DNA of 27,617 nucleotides, from NCBI GenBank assembly GCA_026195755.1, contig JAPHRL010000124.1:1-27617 (forward strand). The letters run 5' to 3'. The DNA is from Kangiella sp. GTDB taxonomy: Bacteria > Pseudomonadota > Gammaproteobacteria > Enterobacterales > Kangiellaceae. A program made the position numbers and the translations under genes. Shown here one piece after another: positions 16,484-24,135 of the stretch. A model generated the notes under the pieces. It saw only the letters and a list, made by a program, of their open reading frames with translations. It was not told the origin of the DNA and searched no databases. Numbering within the stretch: position 1 is the stretch's first letter; each line of letters starts with the position of its first letter.

Positions 16484-17833
16484 ATGAAATTCTTGGATAA
16501 ATTGACCCAATGGATGGGAAAACACAAGAGCGCTGATTCATTGAATGAGTCAACCAAAAGACGTCGGTCTAGCCAATCTCACCTTGATATTTCCAAACAA
16601 TACCAGAAACTTGAAAAGAAAAAGCTTAAAGTTACTGAGCTTCAAATCGGTATGACCGTTATTGAATTGGATCGCCCTTGGACCGATGTCCCCATTGATT
16701 TCCAGGAAATCACGATACACACACGAAGTGACATTGCTTTACTGCAACAATACTGCGATGAAGTTTACGTGGATTACTTTTCGTACACCAGTGTGACTTC
16801 CGACAACCTCTTCCACAACAAGAAACGCAAATCGGCAGATTTTAGCGCTAAGCAAACCAGTTTGGCTCTCAGAGCAGAACTCCCTAAAGCAAAAAAAGCC
16901 TTTGACCGTAGCTTGAAGCATATTCATCAACTGCTTGATGAAGTAGCTCGTGACAACCAAATCGATATTTATGCGGCCAAAGAAATCATTGCAGACTGTG
17001 TCGACAGCATTCTACGCAATGACACCGCTATGTTCTGGTTGAGCAAGGTCAAAAATCAGGATGAATACACCGCAGAGCATTGTTTACGCGTAGGTATTCT
17101 TGCCATTATTTTTGGTAAATATTTGCAGCTTGAGCGTACTCAACTCGAACTACTTGGCTTATGCGGCATGCTGCACGATGTCGGAAAGATGCAGATTCCA
17201 ACTGAGGTGTTGAATAAAACCAGTCCTTTGACCCAGGATGAATTTGAGCTCATCAAACAACACACTGTACTAGGCTTTAACTACCTTGTCTCACACGGGG
17301 AGGTTGCACTGGAAGTTCAGCAAGCAGCTTACAATCATCACGAGCATACCAGCGGCAATGGCTACCCTCGGCAGATTTCAGAAGAATCTCTGTCTCTTTA
17401 TGATCGAATAATTGCCATTGTTGATAGCTATGACGCCATGACCAGTGACCGCTGTTATCGACTTGGAATGCCAGCCTCACAAGCCGTTTCTATTTTATAC
17501 AATGAACAACATGAGCATTACGATAGCCAGCTGGTTCAACTGTTCATTCAAATGGTCGGTATCTATCCAGTGGGCAGTCTTGTGAAAATTACTAATGGCC
17601 AAATTGCAATTGTGCTTTCGACCAATGAAGATCATAAGCTAGAACCCGTTGTTGAGCTGTTAACCGATCCTTACTGCCAATTAATCCAGCCCATTGCCAT
17701 CGACCTATCCAAGCACGTTACAGACTCTTTGGGTAATAACTTAAGGATTAAACGCTCTTTAGCAGATAATGAAGTAGACTTTGACCTGAAGGCAGTATTA
17801 TTGCGCTTTTCACCCTCCTCCCAGGTAGCCTAA
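16484..17833 (+). CDS. DUF3391/HD-GYP domain protein 2 with degenerate GYP signature
   Basis: At 449 residues, a paralogue of its two neighbours: basic linker (1-46), DUF3391 (about 47-165, with LQIGMTVIELDRPWTDVP), HD-GYP domain (about 185-360), and a shared C-terminal segment ending in a unique hydrophobic/Ser tail. The metal-site residues His199, His231-Asp232, His260, His285-His286 and Asp317 are kept. The signature reads HHEHTSGNGYP (285-295): the usual Arg/Lys-containing pair and the Asp before GxGYP are lost (Asp to Ser290). HDVGK is intact. It may still bind metal, but its c-di-GMP handling is probably altered. It shares IIAIVDSYDAMTSDRCY and EDHKLEPV with protein 3, so these two look like the more recent duplicates. 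Confidence 0.88.
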   Translation: MKFLDKLTQWMGKHKSADSLNESTKRRRSSQSHLDISKQYQKLEKKKLKVTELQIGMTVIELDRPWTDVPIDFQEITIHTRSDIALLQQYCDEVYVDYFSYTSVTSDNLFHNKKRKSADFSAKQTSLALRAELPKAKKAFDRSLKHIHQLLDEVARDNQIDIYAAKEIIADCVDSILRNDTAMFWLSKVKNQDEYTAEHCLRVGILAIIFGKYLQLERTQLELLGLCGMLHDVGKMQIPTEVLNKTSPLTQDEFELIKQHTVLGFNYLVSHGEVALEVQQAAYNHHEHTSGNGYPRQISEESLSLYDRIIAIVDSYDAMTSDRCYRLGMPASQAVSILYNEQHEHYDSQLVQLFIQMVGIYPVGSLVKITNGQIAIVLSTNEDHKLEPVVELLTDPYCQLIQPIAIDLSKHVTDSLGNNLRIKRSLADNEVDFDLKAVLLRFSPSSQVA

Positions 17834-17899
17834 CTGATATTTCATAAGCTACTGAAAGTATAGCCTCTCTGCACTGTCTGTTTTTTACACAGTTTTTGC

Positions 17900-17929
17900 T
17901 TGTCATTTCCTTGCCTTAAGTACTATTAT
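17900..17929 (+). promoter_or_regulatory. Promoter for the third HD-GYP gene
   Basis: -35 TTGTCA (17900-17905), an 18-base spacer and -10 TATTAT (17924-17929), each 5 of 6 to consensus. The predicted start is about 17936, and AGGGAG lies before the ATG at 17953. Just upstream, a 5-bp stem (ACTGT/ACAGT, 17873-17893) ending in five T could weakly terminate the preceding gene. Together they suggest that gene 3 can be expressed on its own. Confidence 0.5.
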
Positions 17930-17952
17930 GAGTAGCTAGGGAGATATAGGAT

Positions 17953-19272
17953 ATGAAAGTATTCGACTTATTAGGCTTTAAGCGTAGTAGCGCCTCAAAA
18001 GACCCCACACATCAGCGAGCTAATAACTTAAAACCTAAGAAAACTACTGATAAAATCATCGAAAAGCGGAAAATTCCTGCCTCACGTTTACGGGTTGGAA
18101 TGACTGTTGTTGATCTTGACCGGCCGTGGACAGAGGTTCCTGTGATGTTTCAGGAGCTCAAACTCTCAACCCAAAAAGAAATTCACCTGTTACAGAAATA
18201 CTGCCAACATGTATTCATTGATGATGAGTCATATCATACTTATTACAAAATCATTGAGGATTTGTCTAACCGCAAACAGCTCTACCCCAAGCTCAACTTT
18301 CGACCCAAAGAAGCCAGCCAAAGTTTACGCCAAGAACTGAAAAAGATTAAATCTACTTTTGACCGCTCCTATACCCATATTTATCAGTTGATGAGCGACG
18401 TTCAACGTGACAGCAAGATTGATATCGAAGGTTCTAAAGAACTGGTTTCACATACGGTAGACAGTATTTTGCGCAATGAAACAGCCATGTTCTGGCTTTC
18501 CAAGATAAAGCACCAGGATGAATATACGTCCGAGCACTGCGTTCGTGTCGGTATTCTGGCTATAGCCTTTGGTAAATACTTGCAACTCTCGCGGGAAAAC
18601 CTTGAAGCTCTTGGCATGTGCGGTATGTTACACGATGTAGGAAAAATGAAAGTGCCCCAGGACATTCTAAATAAACCGGCGTCTTTAAGTCCGGAAGAGT
18701 TTGCTGAGGTCAAAAAACATACCCTGCTTGGTTATGAATTCCTAAAAAACCATGGTGGTATCGATGAACAGATTTGTGCTGTAGCCCGCAATCACCATGA
18801 GCGTATGAATGGCGACGGCTATCCCAGAAATGTCGAATCTCAACTGCTTTCGCTCTATGATCGCATCATTGCGATAGTTGACAGCTATGATGCCATGACC
18901 AGCGACCGCTGCTACCATAAAGGAATTCCTGCCAGTCAGGCTCTTTCCGTTCTTTATAAAGAGCAAACCAATCACTACGATGCTGAACTGGTGCAACAAT
19001 TTATCCATATGGTTGGCATATACCCAGTTGGTAGTCTGGTCGAAATGAATAATGGTCAGCTTGCTATTGTTTTATCTGTTAATGAAGATCATAAATTAGA
19101 GCCAGTTATTGAGCTTTTAACGGATATAGAGGGTAACCGCATCCAGCCAATAGCCACTGATCTATCTCGGCATCCGTCTGACAGCGAAGGTAACATTCTA
19201 CGAATTAAGCGCGCACTTGCCGATTCCGACACAAGTTTTTGCTATGAGTCTTATATCAGAACTGTTGAATAG
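17953..19272 (+). CDS. DUF3391/HD-GYP domain protein 3, probable c-di-GMP phosphodiesterase or sensor
   Basis: At 439 residues, with the same layout as the two preceding proteins: basic N-terminus (1-40), DUF3391 (about 41-160, with LRVGMTVVDLDRPWTEVPV), HD-GYP (about 180-355), shared C-terminal segment. His195, His227-Asp228, His256, His281-His282 and Asp313 are present. The signature is HHERMNGDGYP (281-291), with Asn where the family normally has Asp (position 286) but with GYP and the Glu-Arg pair kept. It is therefore less altered than protein 2. No transmembrane or receiver domain is seen, so any input must come through DUF3391 or partner proteins. It has its own likely promoter at 17900-17929. 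Confidence 0.88.
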   Translation: MKVFDLLGFKRSSASKDPTHQRANNLKPKKTTDKIIEKRKIPASRLRVGMTVVDLDRPWTEVPVMFQELKLSTQKEIHLLQKYCQHVFIDDESYHTYYKIIEDLSNRKQLYPKLNFRPKEASQSLRQELKKIKSTFDRSYTHIYQLMSDVQRDSKIDIEGSKELVSHTVDSILRNETAMFWLSKIKHQDEYTSEHCVRVGILAIAFGKYLQLSRENLEALGMCGMLHDVGKMKVPQDILNKPASLSPEEFAEVKKHTLLGYEFLKNHGGIDEQICAVARNHHERMNGDGYPRNVESQLLSLYDRIIAIVDSYDAMTSDRCYHKGIPASQALSVLYKEQTNHYDAELVQQFIHMVGIYPVGSLVEMNNGQLAIVLSVNEDHKLEPVIELLTDIEGNRIQPIATDLSRHPSDSEGNILRIKRALADSDTSFCYESYIRTVE

Positions 19273-19368
19273 TAACTGCTGAATAGCTAGAGTCTATCGA
19301 TCATTCCATGACATCCAGCTTATTTTTAATTATCCTAGACTTTGATTTTAAAAATAACAAATCCGTCC

Positions 19369-20373
19369 ATGTCTATTAAACACCGAATTACTCCCCAAAA
19401 GGCCGATTATAGCTCACCTCGCTGGGCTCGCAATCAACATATTCAGTCTCTGTTAGCTACGGTTAAGCTCAGACGGCGCTTTGTACAAAATCAAGCCAAA
19501 GCTATGCTAGGTGCTTCTCAGGAAGTCATTGTCGAGAGCGTCGATGGCATTAAACTCCAAAGCTTTTATGCCCAATCTTCGGTCGATGCTCCGCTAGTAA
19601 TCCTGATTCATGGTTGGGAAGGGAGCCACCAATCTCTCTACCTGCTGTCATCCGCCAGCACTCTATATAAAAATGGCTATAATGTAATCAGACTTAACCT
19701 ACGTGATCACGGTGACAGTCATCACCTTAACCAGGAATTATTTCACTCCAACCGGCTAGATGAAGTGATTCATGCTGTTAAACACATTCAAACCCAGTAT
19801 CAACCCAGCCAATTATTCCTTACTGGCTTTTCACTGGGCGGAAATTTTGCCTTGCGCGTTGCTAATCAAGCCCATAAGCACAATATCAATCTTGCTAAAA
19901 CTATTGCCATATGTCCCGCTCTTGATCCTAAAGATATTCTTGTGAAACTTGAAACTGGACTATCCCTTTATATCAAGTATTTCATGTATAAATGGAAACG
20001 GTCTTTACGCAAAAAACAGCAGCTTTTTCCGCATTTATACGATATTGAAGAATCGTTACAAACCGATTCCATGCGCCAGCTAACTGAAGAATTAGTCAGT
20101 TTTTATGGTGATTACGACAGTATCAATGCCTATTTCGATGGTTATGATATTACTGGTGATTATTTACAAGAACTGAAAGGTGAGACCTCTATTCTGCTAG
20201 CCAAGGACGACCCCATTATTGATTACCGAGCGATATACGATCTGCCCTCCAAATCCAATATCCACTATTTTTTATCAGAATATGGCGGACACTGCGGTTT
20301 TATCAAGAATCATAAATTACATAGCTGGTTAGACGATTTTTTGTTAGCTCAGCTCAACATTAATCAGAGTTGA
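19369..20373 (+). CDS. YheT-family alpha/beta hydrolase
   Basis: At 334 residues from the ATG at 19369. A TTG-started frame from 19342 is open but unlikely. The alpha/beta-hydrolase core shows the oxyanion-region HGWEGS, LNLRDHGDS, and the nucleophile elbow GFSLGGN with Ser155. A downstream Asp in AKDDPI (Asp281) and a terminal His in YGGHCGF (His308) complete a plausible catalytic triad. GWEGS, SLGGN and GGHxGF are characteristic of the YheT (UPF0017) family, whose substrates in bacteria are mostly undefined; lipid or ester hydrolysis is the usual guess. It follows the HD-GYP genes after about 96 bases without a clear promoter. Its stop overlaps the tail of the convergent minus-strand gene by 10 bases. 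Confidence 0.85.
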   Translation: MSIKHRITPQKADYSSPRWARNQHIQSLLATVKLRRRFVQNQAKAMLGASQEVIVESVDGIKLQSFYAQSSVDAPLVILIHGWEGSHQSLYLLSSASTLYKNGYNVIRLNLRDHGDSHHLNQELFHSNRLDEVIHAVKHIQTQYQPSQLFLTGFSLGGNFALRVANQAHKHNINLAKTIAICPALDPKDILVKLETGLSLYIKYFMYKWKRSLRKKQQLFPHLYDIEESLQTDSMRQLTEELVSFYGDYDSINAYFDGYDITGDYLQELKGETSILLAKDDPIIDYRAIYDLPSKSNIHYFLSEYGGHCGFIKNHKLHSWLDDFLLAQLNINQS

Positions 20374-20843
20374 GATGGGTCTGAAATCCACTCAGGCATT
20401 GGTCGCTTGGTCCATTTAGCAAATCTTAGCTTATCTCCTCGATAGAAATTTCGATAGGCAGAGATGGCGTCCCCGCTGACCTTAAATTCAACGGGCATGG
20501 CTTGAGCAAACTCAGTTAAACCCAAGTCTTTGAACTGCATTGTTTCTATTTCCTGCAACACATCCATCGATTTATGGTCATGAGTCTTGTTAAACCGGTA
20601 ACGATATTCGTCATTTAATGCTTTGGCTAATGCACTCAGCCACACAAAGTTGCTATAAGAATACTCGACCCATAACACACAGGGATGTTTAAGATGAGTA
20701 CTCTTGTAAGGTGTCTCAAATCCCTTCTTGTTAAGTGCTGTACAGAGTATTTGCACGCTTTCCAGAATCATTTTAACCACATGCTGATCGCAGTGATACT
20801 CGGCACAAAGCTTTATATTTTTATCTAAAACAAAGATATTCAT
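20364..20843 (-). CDS. Small protein of a family resembling tailed-phage hypothetical proteins
   Basis: At 159 residues from the ATG at 20843. The frame is open further up to 20936, but that part is read from a terminator hairpin, so an upstream start is unlikely; ATGs at 20852 and 20861 are alternatives. The N-terminus MNIFVLDKN, then CAEYHCDQHVVKMILE with clustered Cys and His (about 10-25), THLKHPCVLWV, and a C-terminal AYRNFYRGDK...FAKWTKRPMPEW pattern match my recollection of a conserved family frequent in large tailed phages and scattered in bacteria. Function is unknown to me. Conserved His, Cys, Asp and Lys suggest an enzyme or a metal site. There are no membrane segments. It may be an old phage-derived gene. 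Confidence 0.65.
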   Translation of the reverse strand: MNIFVLDKNIKLCAEYHCDQHVVKMILESVQILCTALNKKGFETPYKSTHLKHPCVLWVEYSYSNFVWLSALAKALNDEYRYRFNKTHDHKSMDVLQEIETMQFKDLGLTEFAQAMPVEFKVSGDAISAYRNFYRGDKLRFAKWTKRPMPEWISDPSQL

Positions 20844-20900
20844 TTCAGGCATCGATTGCATAAAAATAGAATTGTGCCTTTTCAGATGTGAATTTTGCAT

Positions 20901-20928
20901 AAAAAAGCCGCCACAGGGGGCGGCTTTT
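20901..20928 (-). terminator. Rho-independent terminator of the secreted-protein gene
   Basis: A perfect 10-bp stem (AAAAGCCGCC at 20903-20912 with GGCGGCTTTT at 20919-20928) with a 6-base loop. Read on the minus strand it ends in T6 and lies 15 bases after the stop of the gene at 20943-21779. It separates that gene from the phage-like gene and argues against starts upstream of 20900 for the latter. Confidence 0.85.
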
Positions 20929-20942
20929 GCAACCATTAATAT

Positions 20943-21779
20943 TTAGTTATTCATTGCTGCCAATTCGATTCTTGCGGCTGCGCCATACAGATGACTGGCA
21001 TCACCTTGCAACTTTCCTTTAGGATCCACTGTGGGCCATAGTTCTCTTAGCTCTAACAGCCACTGCCTTGTATTGGCAATGTCGTCTTTGGCCAGTTCTT
21101 GCTGCTCACTATTAATAGCATCCAACCTTTCTATGGCAATTTCGGTAAAGCCATAAGCATCCTGATACTCATGGACATTGACCACGTCACCATTTTTTAC
21201 CCCAATAGCATATTCATCTGCTGCAGTTCTGACCATTAAACTGATACTCAACAACACATCTCGAGCTGTTTTATTGTCGATTTGTTCACTTTGAGCAATT
21301 CTGCTTTGCAACGCGCTATAAGCTTTGGTCACAGCCGCTTCGCTTTTCTCTTCGTTAACGGCCTTGGCCAGAATCTGTAATTCTTTGGCAAAACCATTAA
21401 CCTTGCGCGCCTCAAATATGGGTTTCAATCCTGCATAAAGTTCGTCTTCCGGATGCTTCATATGAGTCTTAGCCATGTCAATATGACCTTCTCGGTAGAG
21501 TTTATAACCAACCCATAAATGACCGCGAATCAATCCTAATTGGGCTAAAAAAGCCGCATCATCTTTAACTAAATCGATACTGGCTCCGCCTTCACCTTCA
21601 CCACCCTCGCCTTCGCCACCTTCACCCTCTCCACTACTGAGTAAAGAGACGCTGCTTATTCCTGCAACGAATTGATTGCCATCAGATGCTAATGGTTTAG
21701 CATCCACTGCGGTTGACACCACACTGGTTGCCAGCAAGGCCGAGCTCACGCCAAGCCATATTTTTCGCTTTTCGTACAT
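20943..21779 (-). CDS. Secreted protein with EGEGG repeats and conserved-looking histidines
   Basis: At 278 residues. A signal peptide is clear: basic MYEKRK, a hydrophobic stretch to about 24, and a likely cut after AVDA (27/28). A low-complexity Gly/Glu linker (EGEGG three times, residues 51-65) precedes a mostly helical domain (about 67-278). That domain has a segment GHLWVGYKLYREGHIDMAKTHMKHPEDELY (His at several positions) that I recall from uncharacterised periplasmic proteins of related bacteria. It looks like a helical bundle and could bind metal, somewhat like imelysin-type proteins, but no HxxE metallopeptidase motif is seen. AAAGGG precedes the ATG. It is divergent from the Fe(II)-dependent dioxygenase gene across a Fur-like site and is followed by a strong terminator. 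Function is not assigned. Confidence 0.75.
   Translation of the reverse strand: MYEKRKIWLGVSSALLATSVVSTAVDAKPLASDGNQFVAGISSVSLLSSGEGEGGEGEGGEGEGGASIDLVKDDAAFLAQLGLIRGHLWVGYKLYREGHIDMAKTHMKHPEDELYAGLKPIFEARKVNGFAKELQILAKAVNEEKSEAAVTKAYSALQSRIAQSEQIDNKTARDVLLSISLMVRTAADEYAIGVKNGDVVNVHEYQDAYGFTEIAIERLDAINSEQQELAKDDIANTRQWLLELRELWPTVDPKGKLQGDASHLYGAAARIELAAMNN
21585..21629. repeat. Three imperfect 15-bp tandem units encoding EGEGG
   Basis: 45 bp encode residues 51-65 of the secreted protein, Glu-Gly-Glu-Gly-Gly three times, using varied codons (minus strand GGT/GGC/GGA with GAA/GAG). The units are near-identical in phase, so copy number could change by slippage without a frameshift. The linker may space the mature N-terminus from the helical domain or act as an acidic flexible tether. 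Confidence 0.8.
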
Positions 21780-21844
21780 AGAATTACCCTTTCAAGTTTC
21801 TTTTCTAACTGACATTGCTTTATACTGGCTATCATTCCATAGAT

Positions 21845-21863
21845 GCGATTGATTCTCAATAAC
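21845..21863. promoter_or_regulatory. Candidate Fur (iron repressor) box
   Basis: GCGATTGATTCTCAATAAC matches 12 of 19 positions of the classical Fur box and 10 of 14 of the 7-1-7 form (TGATTCT C AATAACA). It lies in the divergent region between a secreted protein gene and a PKHD dioxygenase gene, immediately before the latter's ATG. Relatives of that dioxygenase (PiuC in Pseudomonas) are iron-regulated. Placement is suggestive; the match is only moderate. Confidence 0.35.
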
Positions 21864-21869
21864 ATATTT

Positions 21870-22526
21870 ATGATACTGCAGCTTTCTGACATCATCGAGC
21901 CCAATACTCTCAATGTAATCTGCGAAGAGGTGGCAAAGCTCGACTTCCATTCCGGCCAGCAAACCGCTGGCAGAGCAGTACGCTCGCTTAAAAATAATCA
22001 GCAGATTCTGCTGGCAGATGACCAGCCAGCCCCCTTAGCTTTGCTACTCAAATATCTTTCTAAAAACCCCATCTTTCAGGCTGCCTGCTTGCCCCGGCAG
22101 TTTGCCAGAGTCATGCTCAACCGCTATCAGCAGGGTATGCAATACGGTAATCACATAGATGATGCTTACATTGCAGGAGTGCGTACTGATGTATCCTTTT
22201 CTTTCTGCTTATCTTCGGCCAGTGATTACCATGGCGGAGAACTGGTGTTGTGCGACTCAACCGGGGAGCGCTCATGGAAACTCGACAAGGGCGAGGTACT
22301 GGTTTATCCAAGCACCCAGCTACACCGCGTTAACTCTGTTACAGAAGGCGAACGTATCGCCATGGTCGGCTGGTTACAAAGCACAGTTCGAGATGCCGGC
22401 CACCGCGAACTGTTATTCGATTTAAAGCAGTCCGCTGCACATGAGCTGGAAGCTCAGGGGAAGTCAGAACAGTATGACCGCCTCAGCAAGTCTTACAGTA
22501 ACTTGTTAAGAATGTGGGGCGACTAG
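21870..22526 (+). CDS. PKHD-type Fe(II)/2-oxoglutarate-dependent dioxygenase (PiuC/YbiX family)
   Basis: At 218 residues from the ATG at 21870, giving the usual N-terminus MILQLSDIIEP. An in-frame ATG at 21843 would place the Fur-like site inside the gene and is less likely. The double-stranded beta-helix core has the iron triad His95 and Asp97 (NHIDDAY) and His152 (LHRVNSV), with the 2-oxoglutarate-binding Arg162 (ERIAMVGW). Length matches the family (about 225). The C-terminal helical part (about 178-218) is also typical. In Pseudomonas, PiuC sits beside siderophore receptors and is iron-responsive. The substrate is unknown. A bidirectional terminator follows directly, and the cta operon converges on it. 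Confidence 0.88.
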   Translation: MILQLSDIIEPNTLNVICEEVAKLDFHSGQQTAGRAVRSLKNNQQILLADDQPAPLALLLKYLSKNPIFQAACLPRQFARVMLNRYQQGMQYGNHIDDAYIAGVRTDVSFSFCLSSASDYHGGELVLCDSTGERSWKLDKGEVLVYPSTQLHRVNSVTEGERIAMVGWLQSTVRDAGHRELLFDLKQSAAHELEAQGKSEQYDRLSKSYSNLLRMWGD

Positions 22527-22564
22527 TTCACTCATATCTTAAATCATGTCGTACTCATGTTAAC

Positions 22565-22601
22565 GACAAAAAAAACCGCCAATCAAGGCGGTTTTTTTGT
22601 C
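22565..22601. terminator. Bidirectional rho-independent terminator between the dioxygenase and ctaE
   Basis: An inverted repeat with a CCGCC/GGCGG core (22576-22580 and 22587-22591) is flanked by A8 on the left and T7 on the right, extending to GAC/GTC at the ends, with loop AATCAA. It provides a T-run for both strands. It lies 38 bases after the dioxygenase stop and 16 bases after the ctaE stop on the other strand. Confidence 0.92.
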
Positions 22602-22616
22602 TGGCTGTTTAGCTGT

Positions 22617-23504
22617 TTACAGGATGTAAACGAAGATAAACAGGAATACCCAGACCACGTCCACGAAGTGCCAGTACCAAGCACCAGCTTCATAGGCAAA
22701 GTGATCTTGCGGGGTAAAGTGACCTTTGGCACAACGAATGGTCAGGATAATCAAGAAGATTGTACCTACCGTTACGTGTAAGCCGTGGAAACCAGTCAAC
22801 ATAAAGAAGGTTGAACCGTAAATACCGCTACCCAAGGTTAGTCCCATTTCAGTGTAGGCATGGATGTATTCCCAGATCTGAAGACCCATGAAAATAACAC
22901 CCAAGGCTGCTGTAATGGCAGTGAACTGGATTAACGTTGCGCGATTCTTCTCTACCAAAGCGTGGTGAGCGATGGTCAATGTAAATGAAGAGAATAAAAG
23001 AATCGCAGTATTGATTGCCGGTAAGCCCCAGGCACCCATGCCAGTAGTGGTTTCGCCACCAGGCGTTTTCTCCATTGGCCAGTTAGGAATAAACTCAGGC
23101 CATAAGAACTCATGCGTTGCAGCGTTGTTGCTTGAACCGCCTAACCATTCCATGACCAGAATACGAACATAGAATAGTGCGCCGAAGAATGCCGCAAAGA
23201 ACATCACTTCTGAAGTAATGAACCATAGCATACCTTGACGGAATGAACGGCTCATTTGTGCGCTGTACAAGCCGCTCATTGATTCACGGATGGTTGCCGC
23301 CCACCAAGTTGAGAGCATGAAAATCAGCACAAGGATTCCAAAGGTTAAAACTAACCCGCCCGGTATACCAATAAAGTCCTCGCCTTGAATGGTTTTACCA
23401 GCACCTAATGCAGTAAAAAACAAGCCGATAGAACCGATAAACGGCAGCTTGCTCTGCTCTGGTACATAATACTTTTCGTATTCTGTATTTGTTTGTTCAC
23501 TCAT
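22617..23504 (-). CDS. ctaE: Cytochrome c oxidase subunit III (CtaE/CoxC)
   Basis: At 295 residues with seven predicted hydrophobic helices, the form with the full subunit III fold. Family segments seen include FWITSEVMFF-like text (LWFITSEVMFFAAFFGALFY, about 93-112), WEYIHAYTEMGLTLGSGIYG (about 212-231), GFHGLHVTVGT and the C-terminal WYWHFVDVVWVFLFIFVYI. GGAGAC lies 7 bases before the ATG. It is the last gene of ctaC-ctaD-ctaG-ctaE, 35 bases after ctaG, and ends at the bidirectional terminator. Subunit III stabilises the D-pathway side of the oxidase and has no redox centre. Confidence 0.97.
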   Translation of the reverse strand: MSEQTNTEYEKYYVPEQSKLPFIGSIGLFFTALGAGKTIQGEDFIGIPGGLVLTFGILVLIFMLSTWWAATIRESMSGLYSAQMSRSFRQGMLWFITSEVMFFAAFFGALFYVRILVMEWLGGSSNNAATHEFLWPEFIPNWPMEKTPGGETTTGMGAWGLPAINTAILLFSSFTLTIAHHALVEKNRATLIQFTAITAALGVIFMGLQIWEYIHAYTEMGLTLGSGIYGSTFFMLTGFHGLHVTVGTIFLIILTIRCAKGHFTPQDHFAYEAGAWYWHFVDVVWVFLFIFVYIL

Positions 23505-23539
23505 CGTATGTCTCCGTTAAAGACCGTTGCGCTGACGTC

Positions 23540-24106
23540 TCAGTCAGCAGCCTGTGTTTGTTGCTCGGCAGGCGTTACATTGTGTAGCGTATAAGCCAAT
23601 GTAATGGTGTCATACTTTTCCGGCAAATCTTTATCCACAAAGAAACGCATTGGCATTTCTTCAGTAGCACCAGCAGCCAGTGTTTGCTGATTAAAACAAA
23701 AACATTCTGTTTTGTTGAAATACTGACTGACCAGGTTTGGCGAAAAGCTCGGAATCGCTTGCCCTACAATAGCTTTGCCTGCGCGATTTTTAACTCGGAA
23801 GTTAACTTCATATTCCTTGCCAGGATAGACCTTTATTTGTGTTTGTACCGGCTGAAAATCCCAAGGCATGTCGTTCTTGGTGATTGTCATAAATTGAACG
23901 GTGATCTCACGGCTGGTATCCGGCTCTTGCTGTTCGTAAACAGCAAGACCGTTTGATTTACCATTTAAGCCCGTGATCTGACAGAACACATCGTATAAAG
24001 GAATCATGGCAAAACCAAAAGCCAACATGATCAACACCACCATGACCAGTTTACGGGTCATGACCTTGTTTTTATCTTGCTCGGGCTGTTGGTTAATATC
24101 ACTCAT
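23540..24106 (-). CDS. ctaG: Cytochrome c oxidase assembly protein CtaG (Cox11), copper delivery to CuB
   Basis: At 188 residues with a cytoplasmic N-terminus, a single membrane helix (about 19-38), then a periplasmic beta-rich domain. Copper-binding cysteines are in the family positions: Cys42 after the helix (YDVFCQITG) and the Cys135/Cys137 pair (ECFCF). MPMRFFVDKDLP (about 151-162) is the usual C-terminal signature. It lies between ctaD and ctaE, the common arrangement in proteobacteria. The gaps are 29 and 35 bases, and the ribosome site is weak (GAAGTAAC). Confidence 0.95.
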   Translation of the reverse strand: MSDINQQPEQDKNKVMTRKLVMVVLIMLAFGFAMIPLYDVFCQITGLNGKSNGLAVYEQQEPDTSREITVQFMTITKNDMPWDFQPVQTQIKVYPGKEYEVNFRVKNRAGKAIVGQAIPSFSPNLVSQYFNKTECFCFNQQTLAAGATEEMPMRFFVDKDLPEKYDTITLAYTLHNVTPAEQQTQAAD

Positions 24107-24135
24107 AATCAGTTACTTCGTCAGATTAATCACTA

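Noticed and set aside
20844..20936. N-terminal extension of the phage-like gene
   Set aside because: The extra codons are read through a rho-independent terminator hairpin and lack family resemblance. The internal ATG at 20843 fits better.
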